Below are positions 23,725-32,466 of a DNA stretch of 36,719 bases, piece by piece (position 1 is the stretch's first letter; every line of letters begins with the position of its first letter). This DNA comes from Flavobacteriales bacterium (GTDB lineage: Bacteria > Bacteroidota > Bacteroidia > NS11-12g > UBA955). The stretch is from positions 1 through 36,719 of the forward strand of contig CANFVI010000001.1 of NCBI GenBank assembly GCA_947450405.1, read 5' to 3'. Below the pieces are notes generated by a model. The model ran no database searches. It saw only the letters and a list, made by a program, of their open reading frames with translations, and had not been told where the DNA came from. Made by a program: the position numbers and the translations under genes.

Positions 23725-25365
23725 TTATTTTTTAAGGATTGAAATTTCTAATTGAAATTCCGATTGGTTTATTTGTCCCAAATTATATGCCAAATTCAAT
23801 AATTCTCTAGATTTTAAATCATTTGAATGAGATTGGAAATATTTTATAAATGATTTTAAATATTGGGGATTGATATTTTCTATATAGATATTATCTAATT
23901 GTGGAATTGATGTTGATTGGGTATTTAAATGAATATTTCCTAAAAAGTTCAAGCAAATAAATTCATTTTTCCATGAATTACCAAGGTTTCTGGTTCTCAA
24001 CAAATTTGAAGTAGCGGTAACCAGTTCATCATTTTTGTTTTCAAATAAAAGCATATAGGAATTTATCAATTCATTTATTGGTGCAAATGGAAATGCTTCT
24101 ATTAATTTGGGAGTAATTTGAAGTAGTTTTTCTTTGTTTTGTTTGGTGAACAAAGAATACAAATAAGGGATTACTTCATTTTCATTACTGAGTTTAATTT
24201 CTCCAGTCAATTCATAATATTTTATTGCCAAATCATAGTTTGCACTGCTGTAAAATTTACGTCCTATAGTTTCATTTAACTTTCGTTTAATTTCATAATT
24301 GGGATAACCAAAATCAATGGCCATTTGATAAATAGAGTCGACTAAATGGATATTTTTTTCTGATTGAAAAAATATACCAATTGCTGAATATTTTATATCC
24401 GACCAAGTTTCTTTAAACGCCCTTAAATAATATAACTTTGAGGCAAGTATCTGCAGAATTTGGTATTTATTTTCAGCATATACCTTTGAGAAAATTTCAG
24501 TGCTGTAAATGATCGGTTGATTTTCATCCCTTTGGAGGGAATTAAACATTTTATAGGCCTTCAGTTGAATTATTTCGTTTTTGTAAAAAATATTTGAAGT
24601 ATCATTTTGGTACTTTAAAAGTGCAAGCTTTTGGGCTTTGTCAAATTGATTTGAAGATAAATAAATGGTGATTAGTTCTTTATAGTACTCTGACTGATCG
24701 GGATATTTGGTATGAAGTTTTTCGAGGATGTAGGTAACGGAATCTATTTTCTTCAAATCTTGATAAGCCCAAATGTATGCTTTTGCAATTTCAGGACGAA
24801 ATAAGAATTGTTTTTCCCAAATTCTGCATACTTTTAATAGTTCGAAGCTGTTGTGGCTGCGTTTAAAGAACTCGCTGGCTTCTTTATATCGCGACCAATA
24901 TTTGGGATTGATTTCAATTGCTTTGAAATAGTATTTCCCTGCTTCAGAATATTTGAACAAAACCGACAATAATTGCGCCTTTAAAATGACGTATGTATCT
25001 TCAGTTGGATTAAGTTTGAGGGCTTGATCTATGTAAAATAGGGCTTGATCTATTTTCCCTAATTTCTGGTGAATGGTGGCAAGTCTGTAATTTGCAGCTT
25101 CAGCGGAAATGGGATTTTCGGCAAGTTTTTTAAATTCTATGGTTGCGTTTGTCCAATCGGAGGCTTGAAATAAAACTTCAGCCTTGCGATAAGCGGAATT
25201 TGTGGTTTGAACTGTATCTATTTGGGCAGATGCAATTGTCCCCCAAAATAAAAAGAAAAGGGTAAAACTGAAGTGAATTAACCCTGAGAACTGTAATCGC
25301 CAATGCTGTACTCCAAGCTGTCGCCATTGAGCACAACGTGATTGCCTATCATGGAGTTTTCGCAT
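23725..25365 (-). CDS. Secreted tetratricopeptide-repeat protein
   Basis: Up to 546 residues. A hydrophobic segment (FSFTLFFLFWGTIASA) ends in a signal-peptidase site, followed by TPR units such as AEAANYRLATIHQKLGKIDQ, ALKLNPTEDTYVILKAQLL and YFKAIEINPKYWSRYKEA. The chain stays helical to the end. It is likely a periplasmic or outer-membrane scaffold; no partner can be named, but its neighbours (DUF4292, EnvC-like) suggest an envelope role. The start is uncertain. The only ATG (25365) gives an 88-base overlap with the nucleotidyltransferase gene and a 30-residue Arg-rich leader. An ATT at 25278 sits exactly where a TAATG stop-start overlap would be expected. Confidence 0.8.
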   Translation of the reverse strand: MRKLHDRQSRCAQWRQLGVQHWRLQFSGLIHFSFTLFFLFWGTIASAQIDTVQTTNSAYRKAEVLFQASDWTNATIEFKKLAENPISAEAANYRLATIHQKLGKIDQALFYIDQALKLNPTEDTYVILKAQLLSVLFKYSEAGKYYFKAIEINPKYWSRYKEASEFFKRSHNSFELLKVCRIWEKQFLFRPEIAKAYIWAYQDLKKIDSVTYILEKLHTKYPDQSEYYKELITIYLSSNQFDKAQKLALLKYQNDTSNIFYKNEIIQLKAYKMFNSLQRDENQPIIYSTEIFSKVYAENKYQILQILASKLYYLRAFKETWSDIKYSAIGIFFQSEKNIHLVDSIYQMAIDFGYPNYEIKRKLNETIGRKFYSSANYDLAIKYYELTGEIKLSNENEVIPYLYSLFTKQNKEKLLQITPKLIEAFPFAPINELINSYMLLFENKNDELVTATSNLLRTRNLGNSWKNEFICLNFLGNIHLNTQSTSIPQLDNIYIENINPQYLKSFIKYFQSHSNDLKSRELLNLAYNLGQINQSEFQLEISILKK

Positions 25366-26279
25366 TTAAAGTTCTTTAAATTACTATTATCTTGGATAAT
25401 GGTATTGCTAATAACGCAATTTTCCAATGAAGTATTGTTTCCAATACTCACAAAAGGACCAATTTGACAATTTATCAGTTGAACGTTTTCGCCAATAAAG
25501 CAGGGTTCGATGATAGAAACGCTGTTATCAAATTGATTCATATCAATTTTCATTTGCGAAGATTTGTTCACTAATACACGTTGATTTGTATAAACAGTAG
25601 CTGCGTAATTTCCGCAATCTAACCATTCATCAACTTTACCTGGAACAAATTGCATGCCTTTGTTTTTCATATTTTCCATGGCATTGGTTAATTGATATTC
25701 GCCTTTGTCTTTGATGTCGTTATCAATTAGATATTGCAATTCGCTTTCAAGTGTTTCACCACTTTTGAAGTAGTAAATACCAATGATAGCAAGGTCAGAT
25801 ACAAATTCTTTTGGTTTTTCAATAAAATCTGTAATGATATTATTTTCATTGTATTTCACAACACCAAAAGAGCTTGGATTGTCAACTTGGTGTACCCAAA
25901 TTACGCCATCTTTGGTTTTATCTAGGTTGAATTCAGTTCTAAAAAGGGTATCGGCGAAGGCAACAATTACCTCACCTTTTAGGCATTCGCGGGCACATAA
26001 AATTGCATGTCCTGTTCCTTCCGCTTTGTCTTGATAAAAGATTTTACCTTTTGCTCCAACGCTTTCGGCAATTCTGATAAGTTCAGCTTCAGTTTCATCG
26101 CCAAAACGCCCAACAACAAAACCTATTTCATCAATGGTTTCGCCACAAACGGCTGCAATGTCTTCGATTAACCAATTCACAATGGATTTACCAGCAACGG
26201 GTACTAAGGGTTTTGGTGTTGTAAGTGTATGTGGGCGCATTCTTTTGCCCATACCAGCCATTGGAATAATTAGTTTCAT
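25278..26279 (-). CDS. Sugar-phosphate nucleotidyltransferase with C-terminal beta-helix
   Basis: A 333-residue RmlA/GlmU-type enzyme that makes an NDP-sugar from NTP and a sugar 1-phosphate. The signature MAGMGKRMRPHTLTTPKPL (7-25) includes the G-x-G-x-R loop and the PKPL motif. VAFADTLF is the divalent metal-binding aspartate region. The last 90 residues (VSIIEPCFIGENV and after) form hexapeptide-like turns. The sugar and nucleotide cannot be told; glucose-1-phosphate is likely. An 88-base gap separates it from dut, with a possible -7 element TAAATTCG at 26331-26324 on the minus strand. Confidence 0.9.
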   Translation of the reverse strand: MKLIIPMAGMGKRMRPHTLTTPKPLVPVAGKSIVNWLIEDIAAVCGETIDEIGFVVGRFGDETEAELIRIAESVGAKGKIFYQDKAEGTGHAILCARECLKGEVIVAFADTLFRTEFNLDKTKDGVIWVHQVDNPSSFGVVKYNENNIITDFIEKPKEFVSDLAIIGIYYFKSGETLESELQYLIDNDIKDKGEYQLTNAMENMKNKGMQFVPGKVDEWLDCGNYAATVYTNQRVLVNKSSQMKIDMNQFDNSVSIIEPCFIGENVQLINCQIGPFVSIGNNTSLENCVISNTIIQDNSNLKNFKCENSMIGNHVVLNGDSLEYSIGDYSSQG

Positions 26280-26367
26280 CTTAATCAGTAATCAAAATTT
26301 GGTGCAAATATCGTGAAAATCTACGAATTTATGGTTATAGGGTTCATTTATGGTTTATGGAATGGCA

Positions 26368-26805
26368 TTATTTGCCACTGCTACCATATCCGCCTTCGCC
26401 TCTTTCGGTATCGTTTAATTGGGTAGTTTCCTCCCATTGGATGCTTGTATATTCGGCGATAACCATTTGCGCAATTCTTTCGCCATCGTTGATTTCAAAT
26501 GCGGCTTGTCCGTGATTAATTAACAAAACTTTAATTTCACCTCTGTAATCAGCATCAATTGTGCCGGGTGAATTCAATACAGTTACTCCATGTTTGAATG
26601 CCAATCCACTTCTTGGGCGAATTTGTGCTTCATATCCTTCTGGCAACTCTAAAAACAGACCCGTTGAAATGATTTCTCTTTGACCAGGTTGAATGGCAAT
26701 TGGTTGATCAATATTTGCATGCAAATCCATGCCTGCACTTAAAACAGTTTGATATTTTGGCAGAGGATGTTTAGATAGGTTTTTAATTTTGATCGTTGTT
26801 TTCAT
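26368..26805 (-). CDS. dut: dUTP diphosphatase
   Basis: Dut hydrolyses dUTP to dUMP, keeping uracil out of DNA and feeding thymidylate synthesis. The 145 residues contain all five trimeric dUTPase motifs: AGMDLHA (motif 1), RPRSGLAFKHG (2), NSPGTIDADYRGE (3), GERIAQMVI (4) and RGEGGYGSSGK at the very end (5). The length is normal. The start overlaps the end of the flippase gene by 23 bases, so translation is probably coupled. Confidence 0.96.
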   Translation of the reverse strand: MKTTIKIKNLSKHPLPKYQTVLSAGMDLHANIDQPIAIQPGQREIISTGLFLELPEGYEAQIRPRSGLAFKHGVTVLNSPGTIDADYRGEIKVLLINHGQAAFEINDGERIAQMVIAEYTSIQWEETTQLNDTERGEGGYGSSGK

Positions 26806-28279
26806 TATGGATAGGGCTTACGTAAATGAATTTTTCGTAGATATAAATGCCACCAATTAATATGGCAAGTGAAAGTATTTTGGCACAAACTGAAAGTACT
26901 GTATTTTCTATATTTAGTATCCAATATCCAGTTCCTATGGCAATAAAAATACTCCCTAGAATTGGCAGCAATGGATATGGAATTGGGAAATACTTCTGAC
27001 AAAGGATGTAGCCAAAAACAACCATACTTGCATAAGCAATCAATGTGGTATAGGCGGATCCTAAAAATCCAATTTTTGGAATGAGAAAATAATTAAGAGC
27101 CAAAGTTATCAGGGCGCCGGCAAAAGCAGGCAATGCCCCAATTTTGGTTTTACCCGATACTTTATACCAAACAGATAAGGTGTAATAAATTCCCAAACAC
27201 AAATTGGCAGCCAATAAAATAGGCACTATTTTCATTCCGGAGGGATGGTTAAAATAGGCTTTGTTTCTAATTAGTAGCGGTGCTATGTAAGGCAAAATGA
27301 CAATGGTAAATAAGTAGATGATGGAAACTGCGTAAACAAACCATTTCATTACATAGGCATACGTTTGTTTTGAATCTAATGATTTTGCTTGTTGGAAAAA
27401 GAAGGGTTCAACTGCAAATCTAAAGGCTTGTACAAATAAGGTTAAAATGAGACTCAATTTGTAAAAGGCACTGTAGATACTGGCTTCATAATCGCCGGTG
27501 TTTTCTGGTAACAATTGTTTGAGTAATACCCTGTCGAATGTTTCGTTAATCATTCCTGCCAAACCTATAAATATCAAAGGATAGGCATATTTTAACATTT
27601 GTTTTAGCAGTGTAAAATCAATTCCATAAATTAAGTTCTTCCATGATTTGTACATCATTGGGAAGGTGAGTAATGAGGCAATTAGGTTTGAAAGAAAAAT
27701 ATTGGAAACCATATTTTCTGGTTGTGCCCAAGAATCGGCCCAGGTATAACCATGCTTTGATAAATAAGGACAGCCAATTAAAAAGAAAATATTTGCGAGC
27801 ACATTGATACCAATATTCGACAGTCGAATGATGGCAAATTGCCAAGGTTTCTGTTGGTTTCTTAGCCATGCATATCCCAATGCAGTAATTGCATCGGTGG
27901 CTAATATTAGGGTAAACCAAATTGCGTATTCAGGATGGCTTGGATAGCCTGCCGCATGCATAATTGAATTGGCGAAGAATTTAGAAAGGATGACCCAAAT
28001 AAACCCAGTGATAATTAGGGTCAGTGTGGCGGTAGAAAAAACCCGCTCTGGTTTTTCTGATTTTTGGGCAAAATTGAAGAATGCAGTTTCTAAGCCTAAA
28101 GCAAAAACAACTGAAAATAAACTGGCATAACCAAACATTACACTTACAACTCCGTAATCTGAAACGTCACTCAAATAGGCGGTATAAAGTGGAACCAAAA
28201 GGTAATTGATGAATCGCCCAACCATGGTACTCAATCCGTAAATGGCTGTTTGCGATGCTAGTTTTTTAACAATTGACAT
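26783..28279 (-). CDS. Polysaccharide flippase, MOP superfamily (Wzx-like)
   Basis: A 498-residue polytopic protein with about 12-14 transmembrane segments. It opens with KKLASQTAIYGLSTMVGRFINYLLVPLYT, a pattern typical of Wzx/RfbX oligosaccharide flippases. Such proteins move lipid-linked sugar units across the inner membrane for O-antigen or capsule. No glycosyltransferase genes accompany it here, but the WbqC-like, nucleotidyltransferase and CpsB genes fit a role in surface glycans. A lipid II flippase role cannot be excluded. It begins 17 bases after the WbqC-like gene. Confidence 0.9.
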   Translation of the reverse strand: MSIVKKLASQTAIYGLSTMVGRFINYLLVPLYTAYLSDVSDYGVVSVMFGYASLFSVVFALGLETAFFNFAQKSEKPERVFSTATLTLIITGFIWVILSKFFANSIMHAAGYPSHPEYAIWFTLILATDAITALGYAWLRNQQKPWQFAIIRLSNIGINVLANIFFLIGCPYLSKHGYTWADSWAQPENMVSNIFLSNLIASLLTFPMMYKSWKNLIYGIDFTLLKQMLKYAYPLIFIGLAGMINETFDRVLLKQLLPENTGDYEASIYSAFYKLSLILTLFVQAFRFAVEPFFFQQAKSLDSKQTYAYVMKWFVYAVSIIYLFTIVILPYIAPLLIRNKAYFNHPSGMKIVPILLAANLCLGIYYTLSVWYKVSGKTKIGALPAFAGALITLALNYFLIPKIGFLGSAYTTLIAYASMVVFGYILCQKYFPIPYPLLPILGSIFIAIGTGYWILNIENTVLSVCAKILSLAILIGGIYIYEKFIYVSPIHNENNDQN

Positions 28280-28296
28280 GAATGAAACAAATGTAA

Positions 28297-28875
28297 TTAA
28301 AATTCTGCTTGGAAATAATCTTTACAAAGTGGTCCTAGGTTGAATAGCAAGTCGAGAATAGAAACTTTTGGGCGAAAACCATATTTTGCATCAAATACTT
28401 GCGAAAACTCGGGAGTTGGAGTTTCCATTTTGTCGGAGTTAAAAATCAATTGGGTATCATTATTCTCAATTTGCGAGAATTCGATGTTTTCCAAGCCCAC
28501 AAGTTTGGTTGTTAATTCCAATAATGATTGATTGAGTTTGGCAAGTTCAGGAATTTGTTTGTCAAAAACGTCGAAGATTCTGTAATCGTAATATTCAAAA
28601 AAAGGAGATTTGCCATAGGCAGTTTGCAGGGCATTTTTGTGTTCGCGAATCCACTTTTGAGAATAGTCTATTTGAATTTGAGGGAAATAATCTGATTTAG
28701 AACTTGATATTAACGGAATTGTTAAGGTTTGAAGTTGATTGGGTCCTGCAATGATATATTTGTTGGTGTATTTGTTATTTGGCGCTGAGAACTGTTTTAG
28801 TAGATTGTTTTTTCCTTGTTTTTGGGCCATTATAAACCACTGGATACTTGGAAAAATCTCTGGAATCAAAATCAT
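28297..28875 (-). CDS. WbqC-like family protein
   Basis: A 192-residue soluble protein matching the WbqC-like family (PF08889), often found near polysaccharide genes but without a proven activity. Family landmarks are an N-terminal PSIQWF, NKYIIAGPNQLQTLTIPL, the IDYSQKWIREHKNALQTAYG block followed by SPFFEYY, and the C-terminal FRPKVSILDLLFNLGP. No signal peptide is present. The ATG overlaps the folK stop (ATGA), and the flippase follows after 17 bases. Confidence 0.85.
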   Translation of the reverse strand: MILIPEIFPSIQWFIMAQKQGKNNLLKQFSAPNNKYTNKYIIAGPNQLQTLTIPLISSSKSDYFPQIQIDYSQKWIREHKNALQTAYGKSPFFEYYDYRIFDVFDKQIPELAKLNQSLLELTTKLVGLENIEFSQIENNDTQLIFNSDKMETPTPEFSQVFDAKYGFRPKVSILDLLFNLGPLCKDYFQAEF

Positions 28876-29372
28876 AAGAAAAGAAGTTTTTTAATTGGCA
28901 GTGCATCTGAGGTTTCAAAAGCCAATTGCTTCATGGTTTTTTTCAATGAAGGATGGATGAAATTGGGAGCTAATTCTGCGAGCGGAGCCAACACGAAATT
29001 CCTATTTTGCATTTGTGGATGCGGAATAACAAGGTCATTGTCCCTCAAAACAATATTGTCGAATAATAAGATATCTATGTCGATAGTTCTTGGTCCCCAT
29101 TTTTCATGTCTTATCCTACCCAATTGTTTTTCAATTTGAAGGATTTTTTGCATGAGCATTTTGGGAGGGAATGGGGTAAAAATTTCAATGCATTGGTTGA
29201 TGAAATCTGGTTGATCTGTCTTGCCCCACGCTGAAGTTTTATAAAATGAAGAAGTGTTTTTGACCAGGCCAATTTGTTGGCTCAAAAGGATGTTCGCAAG
29301 GTTCAAATTTGCAATTGAATTTCCTTGGTTACTTCCAGTGGAAAGAAACACCCTATGAAAAAGTTTAGACAC
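28872..29372 (-). CDS. folK: 2-amino-4-hydroxy-6-hydroxymethyldihydropteridine diphosphokinase (HPPK)
   Basis: FolK transfers pyrophosphate from ATP to the pterin, the step before dihydropteroate synthase in folate synthesis. The 166 residues contain VFLSTGSNQGN near the start, the ATP-binding GPRTIDIDILLF signature and IPHPQMQNRNFVLAPL. The start codon is GTG at 29372; no ATG lies before the conserved first strand. A TATCTTCG promoter element ends five bases upstream. It is the first gene of the long minus-strand run. Confidence 0.94.
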   Translation of the reverse strand: MSKLFHRVFLSTGSNQGNSIANLNLANILLSQQIGLVKNTSSFYKTSAWGKTDQPDFINQCIEIFTPFPPKMLMQKILQIEKQLGRIRHEKWGPRTIDIDILLFDNIVLRDNDLVIPHPQMQNRNFVLAPLAELAPNFIHPSLKKTMKQLAFETSDALPIKKLLFL

Positions 29373-29377
29373 AGCCG

Positions 29378-29385
29378 CGAAGATA
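29378..29385 (-). promoter_or_regulatory. -7 promoter element for folK and the long minus-strand operon
   Basis: TATCTTCG on the minus strand ends five bases before the folK GTG. No TTG is found 19-22 bases upstream. The element is seven bases from the -33 box of the divergent M16 peptidase promoter, so the two polymerase footprints would overlap. Confidence 0.5.
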
Positions 29386-29391
29386 AATCGC

Positions 29392-29421
29392 TTGGACGAA
29401 GAAAATAGAATTGTATTTTTG
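29392..29421 (+). promoter_or_regulatory. Promoter of the M16 peptidase gene
   Basis: TTG at 29392-29394, a spacer of exactly 19 bases, then TATTTTTG at 29414-29421: a complete Bacteroidota housekeeping promoter (TTG-N19-TAnnTTTG). It ends six bases before the ATG at 29428, so the transcript should have a leader of only zero to three bases. Confidence 0.75.
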
Positions 29422-29427
29422 TAAAAT

Positions 29428-32382
29428 ATGAAAAAATATATTTTCGTAGGACTTTGTCTTTTTGCAAGTGTTTTAGGTGCACAACAAAAAATTAATGGCT
29501 ATGCCGATTATCCATCAGAAAACTGGGTGATGCGCAAGTTTCAAAACGATCCATTAAATGTGAGGTATTATACCTTTAAAAACGGATTGACATTAATTAC
29601 ATCTACCAACAAGAAATCGCCGAGAATCAACACCATGGTTGCGGTAAAAACTGGTTCTAAAAACGACCCTTCAACCAATACTGGTTTGGCTCATTACTTA
29701 GAACATATGTTGTTTAAAGGAACGGATAAATACGGCAGCTACGATTGGAGCAAAGAAAAGCCATTGTTAGATCAAATTGACGCATTGTATGAGCAATATA
29801 ACTCTACAAAAGATGAGGCACTTCGTACTGCAATTTATCACAAAATTGACAGCACAAGTCAGCTTGCAGCAAAATTTGCCATTGCAAATGAATTTGATAA
29901 AATGTGTCAAGCAATGGGTGCTGAAGGTACAAATGCTTTTACTTCCAATGACATGACAGTTTATGTGAATGATGTTCCTAGCAATATGATGGACAAATGG
30001 TTAACATTGGAATCTGAAAGATATAGAAATCCAGTTTTACGTTTGTTTCATACTGAGCTTGAAGCGGTTTATGAAGAAAAAAACATTGGTATGGACCGCG
30101 ACGGAGATAAAGTTTGGGAAGCAATTTATGCTGAACTTTTCAAAAAACACAATTATGGATTACAAACCACCATTGGTACCATAGAGCACTTGAAAAACCC
30201 TTCGTTGAAAGCCATTCGCAATTATTACAATACGTATTATGTGCCAAACAATATGGCCATTATTATGGCAGGAGATTTTAATCCTGACGAAGCGGCTAAA
30301 TTGGTAGCTGAAAAGTTTTCTTACATGAAGAAAACAGAGGTTCCTGTATATAACTTTGAAGAAGAAACTCCAAGAAATACTGAAAGAACAATTGAATTGG
30401 TTGGTCCTGATGCAGATAATTTAACCATTGGATTCAGGGCTCCAGGTGCGAAAAGCAAAGAAGCTACAATTATCAAGTTAATTGATTTGTTGTTGAATAA
30501 TTCATCGGCGGGATTAATTGATTTGAATTTGGTAAAAAAGCAACTTGTTTTGGCTGCCAACAGTGGAACAGACATTATGAAAGACTATTCCATGTTTATT
30601 TTAACCGGAAAACCTAAGGAAGGTCAAAAATTAGAGGAATTAAAAGACTTGTTGCTTGCTCAGTTAGAAAAAATTAGAAAAGGTGAGTTCGACGAAAAAA
30701 TGTTAAAGTCGATTTTATTAAACGAAGAAATTAGCAAAATTGAGTCTTTCAAAGAAAATGAATCAAGAACAAGTTTCTTAATGAGCACTTTTGTGAATGA
30801 TTTGGATTACAGAGCGGCTGCGAGTGAATTGGCTTTGATGGCTGAAATTTCTAAAGCTGAAATTGTTGCATTTGCAAATGAATATTTGGGCAATGACAGG
30901 GTAGTGGTTTATAAAAGAAAAGGGGAAGCACCAAAGGCAAATAAAATTGTCAAACCTGAAATTAATCCAGTTGAATTGAATAGAGATAAACAGAGCAAAT
31001 TTGTAAAAGATTGGTTAGAAATGCCATCAGTACAAATTGCGCCTGCTTTTTTTGATTCAAAAAACATCACAGTTTCTAAATCGGGTATCGCTCCTGTTTA
31101 CTATGTAAAAAATGCTGACAATCGTTTGTTTAATTTAACACTTAAATTCAACCAAGGCAGTTGGCATGATAAACGCACTTCATTGTTGTTTTCGTATTTG
31201 AAATTTTTAGGGACAAAAGAGATGAGTTCAGAAGATTTCAGCAAGAAAATGTACGATTTGGGTTGTAAATACAGTGTTTCAAATGATGAGGAACATGCTT
31301 ACATTAATTTGAATGGACCAGATGAGAATTTCAATGAAGCGCTAAAAATGGTGCAAAGTGTATTGCGCAATCCAATGCCTAATGAAAAAGCGTTACAAAG
31401 TTTAATTGGTGATATTTTGAAAAGTCGTGAGAATAATAAGTTCAATGCACGCATCATTCAGCGCCAATTGTCGCAGTATGTGATGTATGGTCCAAACAAT
31501 CCAAGTACTTGGATTATTAAAAATAGCGATTTGAAGAATATTAAGTCAGGTGAGCTTTTAAAATTATTGAAAGAGGTATTAATGGGTAGCTATGAAATTA
31601 GTTATTATGGACCTAGGGCATTAGAAGGAAAGTTGAAAGATGAGAAGATCGAGAATTCTGTTTTAAGTAATTTGAGCGAAAGTGGATTTATGCCAAAAGG
31701 TTTCAAATCAGGCAAAAAGGATATACCTGTATTTACTGAGCGTAAAATGACAGAGAAGGAAGTGTATTTTACGCATTATCCACAAGTTCAAGCTACCATC
31801 AATTGGTGGACAAATGCTGGAGATTATACTTTTGCATTACACCCAACAGTTGTGGCATTTAACCAATACTTTGGTGGTGACATGAGTAGTGTAGTATTTC
31901 AAAACATTAGGGAAGCGAAGGCATTGGCTTACAGTACGTACGCAATTTTTAATGAGCCAAAGAAGCCAACAAAACCTTATATGATGTCGGCATTTGTTGG
32001 AACGCAAGCTGATAAATTCCACGATGCAATTGCTTCAATGAATGAATTGTTGACGCAGATGCCTGCAGATGAGGAAGTTTTTGGATTGGCGAAACAGAGC
32101 ATTGTAAATAGAATAGAAACTGAAAGGGTAATGCCTGAAAATTATGTGGGTATGATGTGGGCTATGCAAGAAAAAGGATTAACTGAAGATCCTAACAAAT
32201 CTGTTTATCAAGAAATAGGAAGTATAAAAATTTCTGATATTTCTAATTTCCATAAAAATCACATTGCGAATAAGATTTATCATTTGGCAATTGTGGCAAG
32301 TCGCGAAAAAATCAGCAAAGAGGATATGTCTAAATACGGCAAGGTTAAGGAATTAACCCTTGAAGAATTATTTGGATATTGA
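29428..32382 (+). CDS. M16 family zinc metallopeptidase (pitrilysin/insulinase type)
   Basis: A 984-residue secreted protease. Signal peptide MKKYIFVGLCLFASVLGAQ is short and clear. The inverted zinc motif HYLEH is at 89-93 with a downstream glutamate in ELEAVYEEKN (about 210-219). An insertion (about 100-155, YGSYDWSKEKPLLDQIDALY and on) separates these, as in many Bacteroidota M16 proteins. Two peptidase domains and two inactive-like domains fit the length of the fused two-half form, and the second half lacks a zinc motif. It probably degrades peptides in the periplasm. It is a single-gene unit with its own promoter and a terminator 31 bases after the stop. Confidence 0.93.
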   Translation: MKKYIFVGLCLFASVLGAQQKINGYADYPSENWVMRKFQNDPLNVRYYTFKNGLTLITSTNKKSPRINTMVAVKTGSKNDPSTNTGLAHYLEHMLFKGTDKYGSYDWSKEKPLLDQIDALYEQYNSTKDEALRTAIYHKIDSTSQLAAKFAIANEFDKMCQAMGAEGTNAFTSNDMTVYVNDVPSNMMDKWLTLESERYRNPVLRLFHTELEAVYEEKNIGMDRDGDKVWEAIYAELFKKHNYGLQTTIGTIEHLKNPSLKAIRNYYNTYYVPNNMAIIMAGDFNPDEAAKLVAEKFSYMKKTEVPVYNFEEETPRNTERTIELVGPDADNLTIGFRAPGAKSKEATIIKLIDLLLNNSSAGLIDLNLVKKQLVLAANSGTDIMKDYSMFILTGKPKEGQKLEELKDLLLAQLEKIRKGEFDEKMLKSILLNEEISKIESFKENESRTSFLMSTFVNDLDYRAAASELALMAEISKAEIVAFANEYLGNDRVVVYKRKGEAPKANKIVKPEINPVELNRDKQSKFVKDWLEMPSVQIAPAFFDSKNITVSKSGIAPVYYVKNADNRLFNLTLKFNQGSWHDKRTSLLFSYLKFLGTKEMSSEDFSKKMYDLGCKYSVSNDEEHAYINLNGPDENFNEALKMVQSVLRNPMPNEKALQSLIGDILKSRENNKFNARIIQRQLSQYVMYGPNNPSTWIIKNSDLKNIKSGELLKLLKEVLMGSYEISYYGPRALEGKLKDEKIENSVLSNLSESGFMPKGFKSGKKDIPVFTERKMTEKEVYFTHYPQVQATINWWTNAGDYTFALHPTVVAFNQYFGGDMSSVVFQNIREAKALAYSTYAIFNEPKKPTKPYMMSAFVGTQADKFHDAIASMNELLTQMPADEEVFGLAKQSIVNRIETERVMPENYVGMMWAMQEKGLTEDPNKSVYQEIGSIKISDISNFHKNHIANKIYHLAIVASREKISKEDMSKYGKVKELTLEELFGY

Positions 32383-32413
32383 TGCATTTGAAAATTTGAT
32401 ATTGAATAAAATG

Positions 32414-32437
32414 AAAAAGGGGCGAAAGCCCCTTTTT
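32414..32437. terminator. Bidirectional terminator between M16 peptidase and CpsB genes
   Basis: GGGGC-GAAA-GCCCC with five A before and five T after: a 10-bp stem with a GNRA tetraloop. It lies between convergent genes and can end both. The same core recurs at 33757-33770. Confidence 0.92.
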
Positions 32438-32466
32438 CTATATACTTGTAATAAAAGAATAACGAA

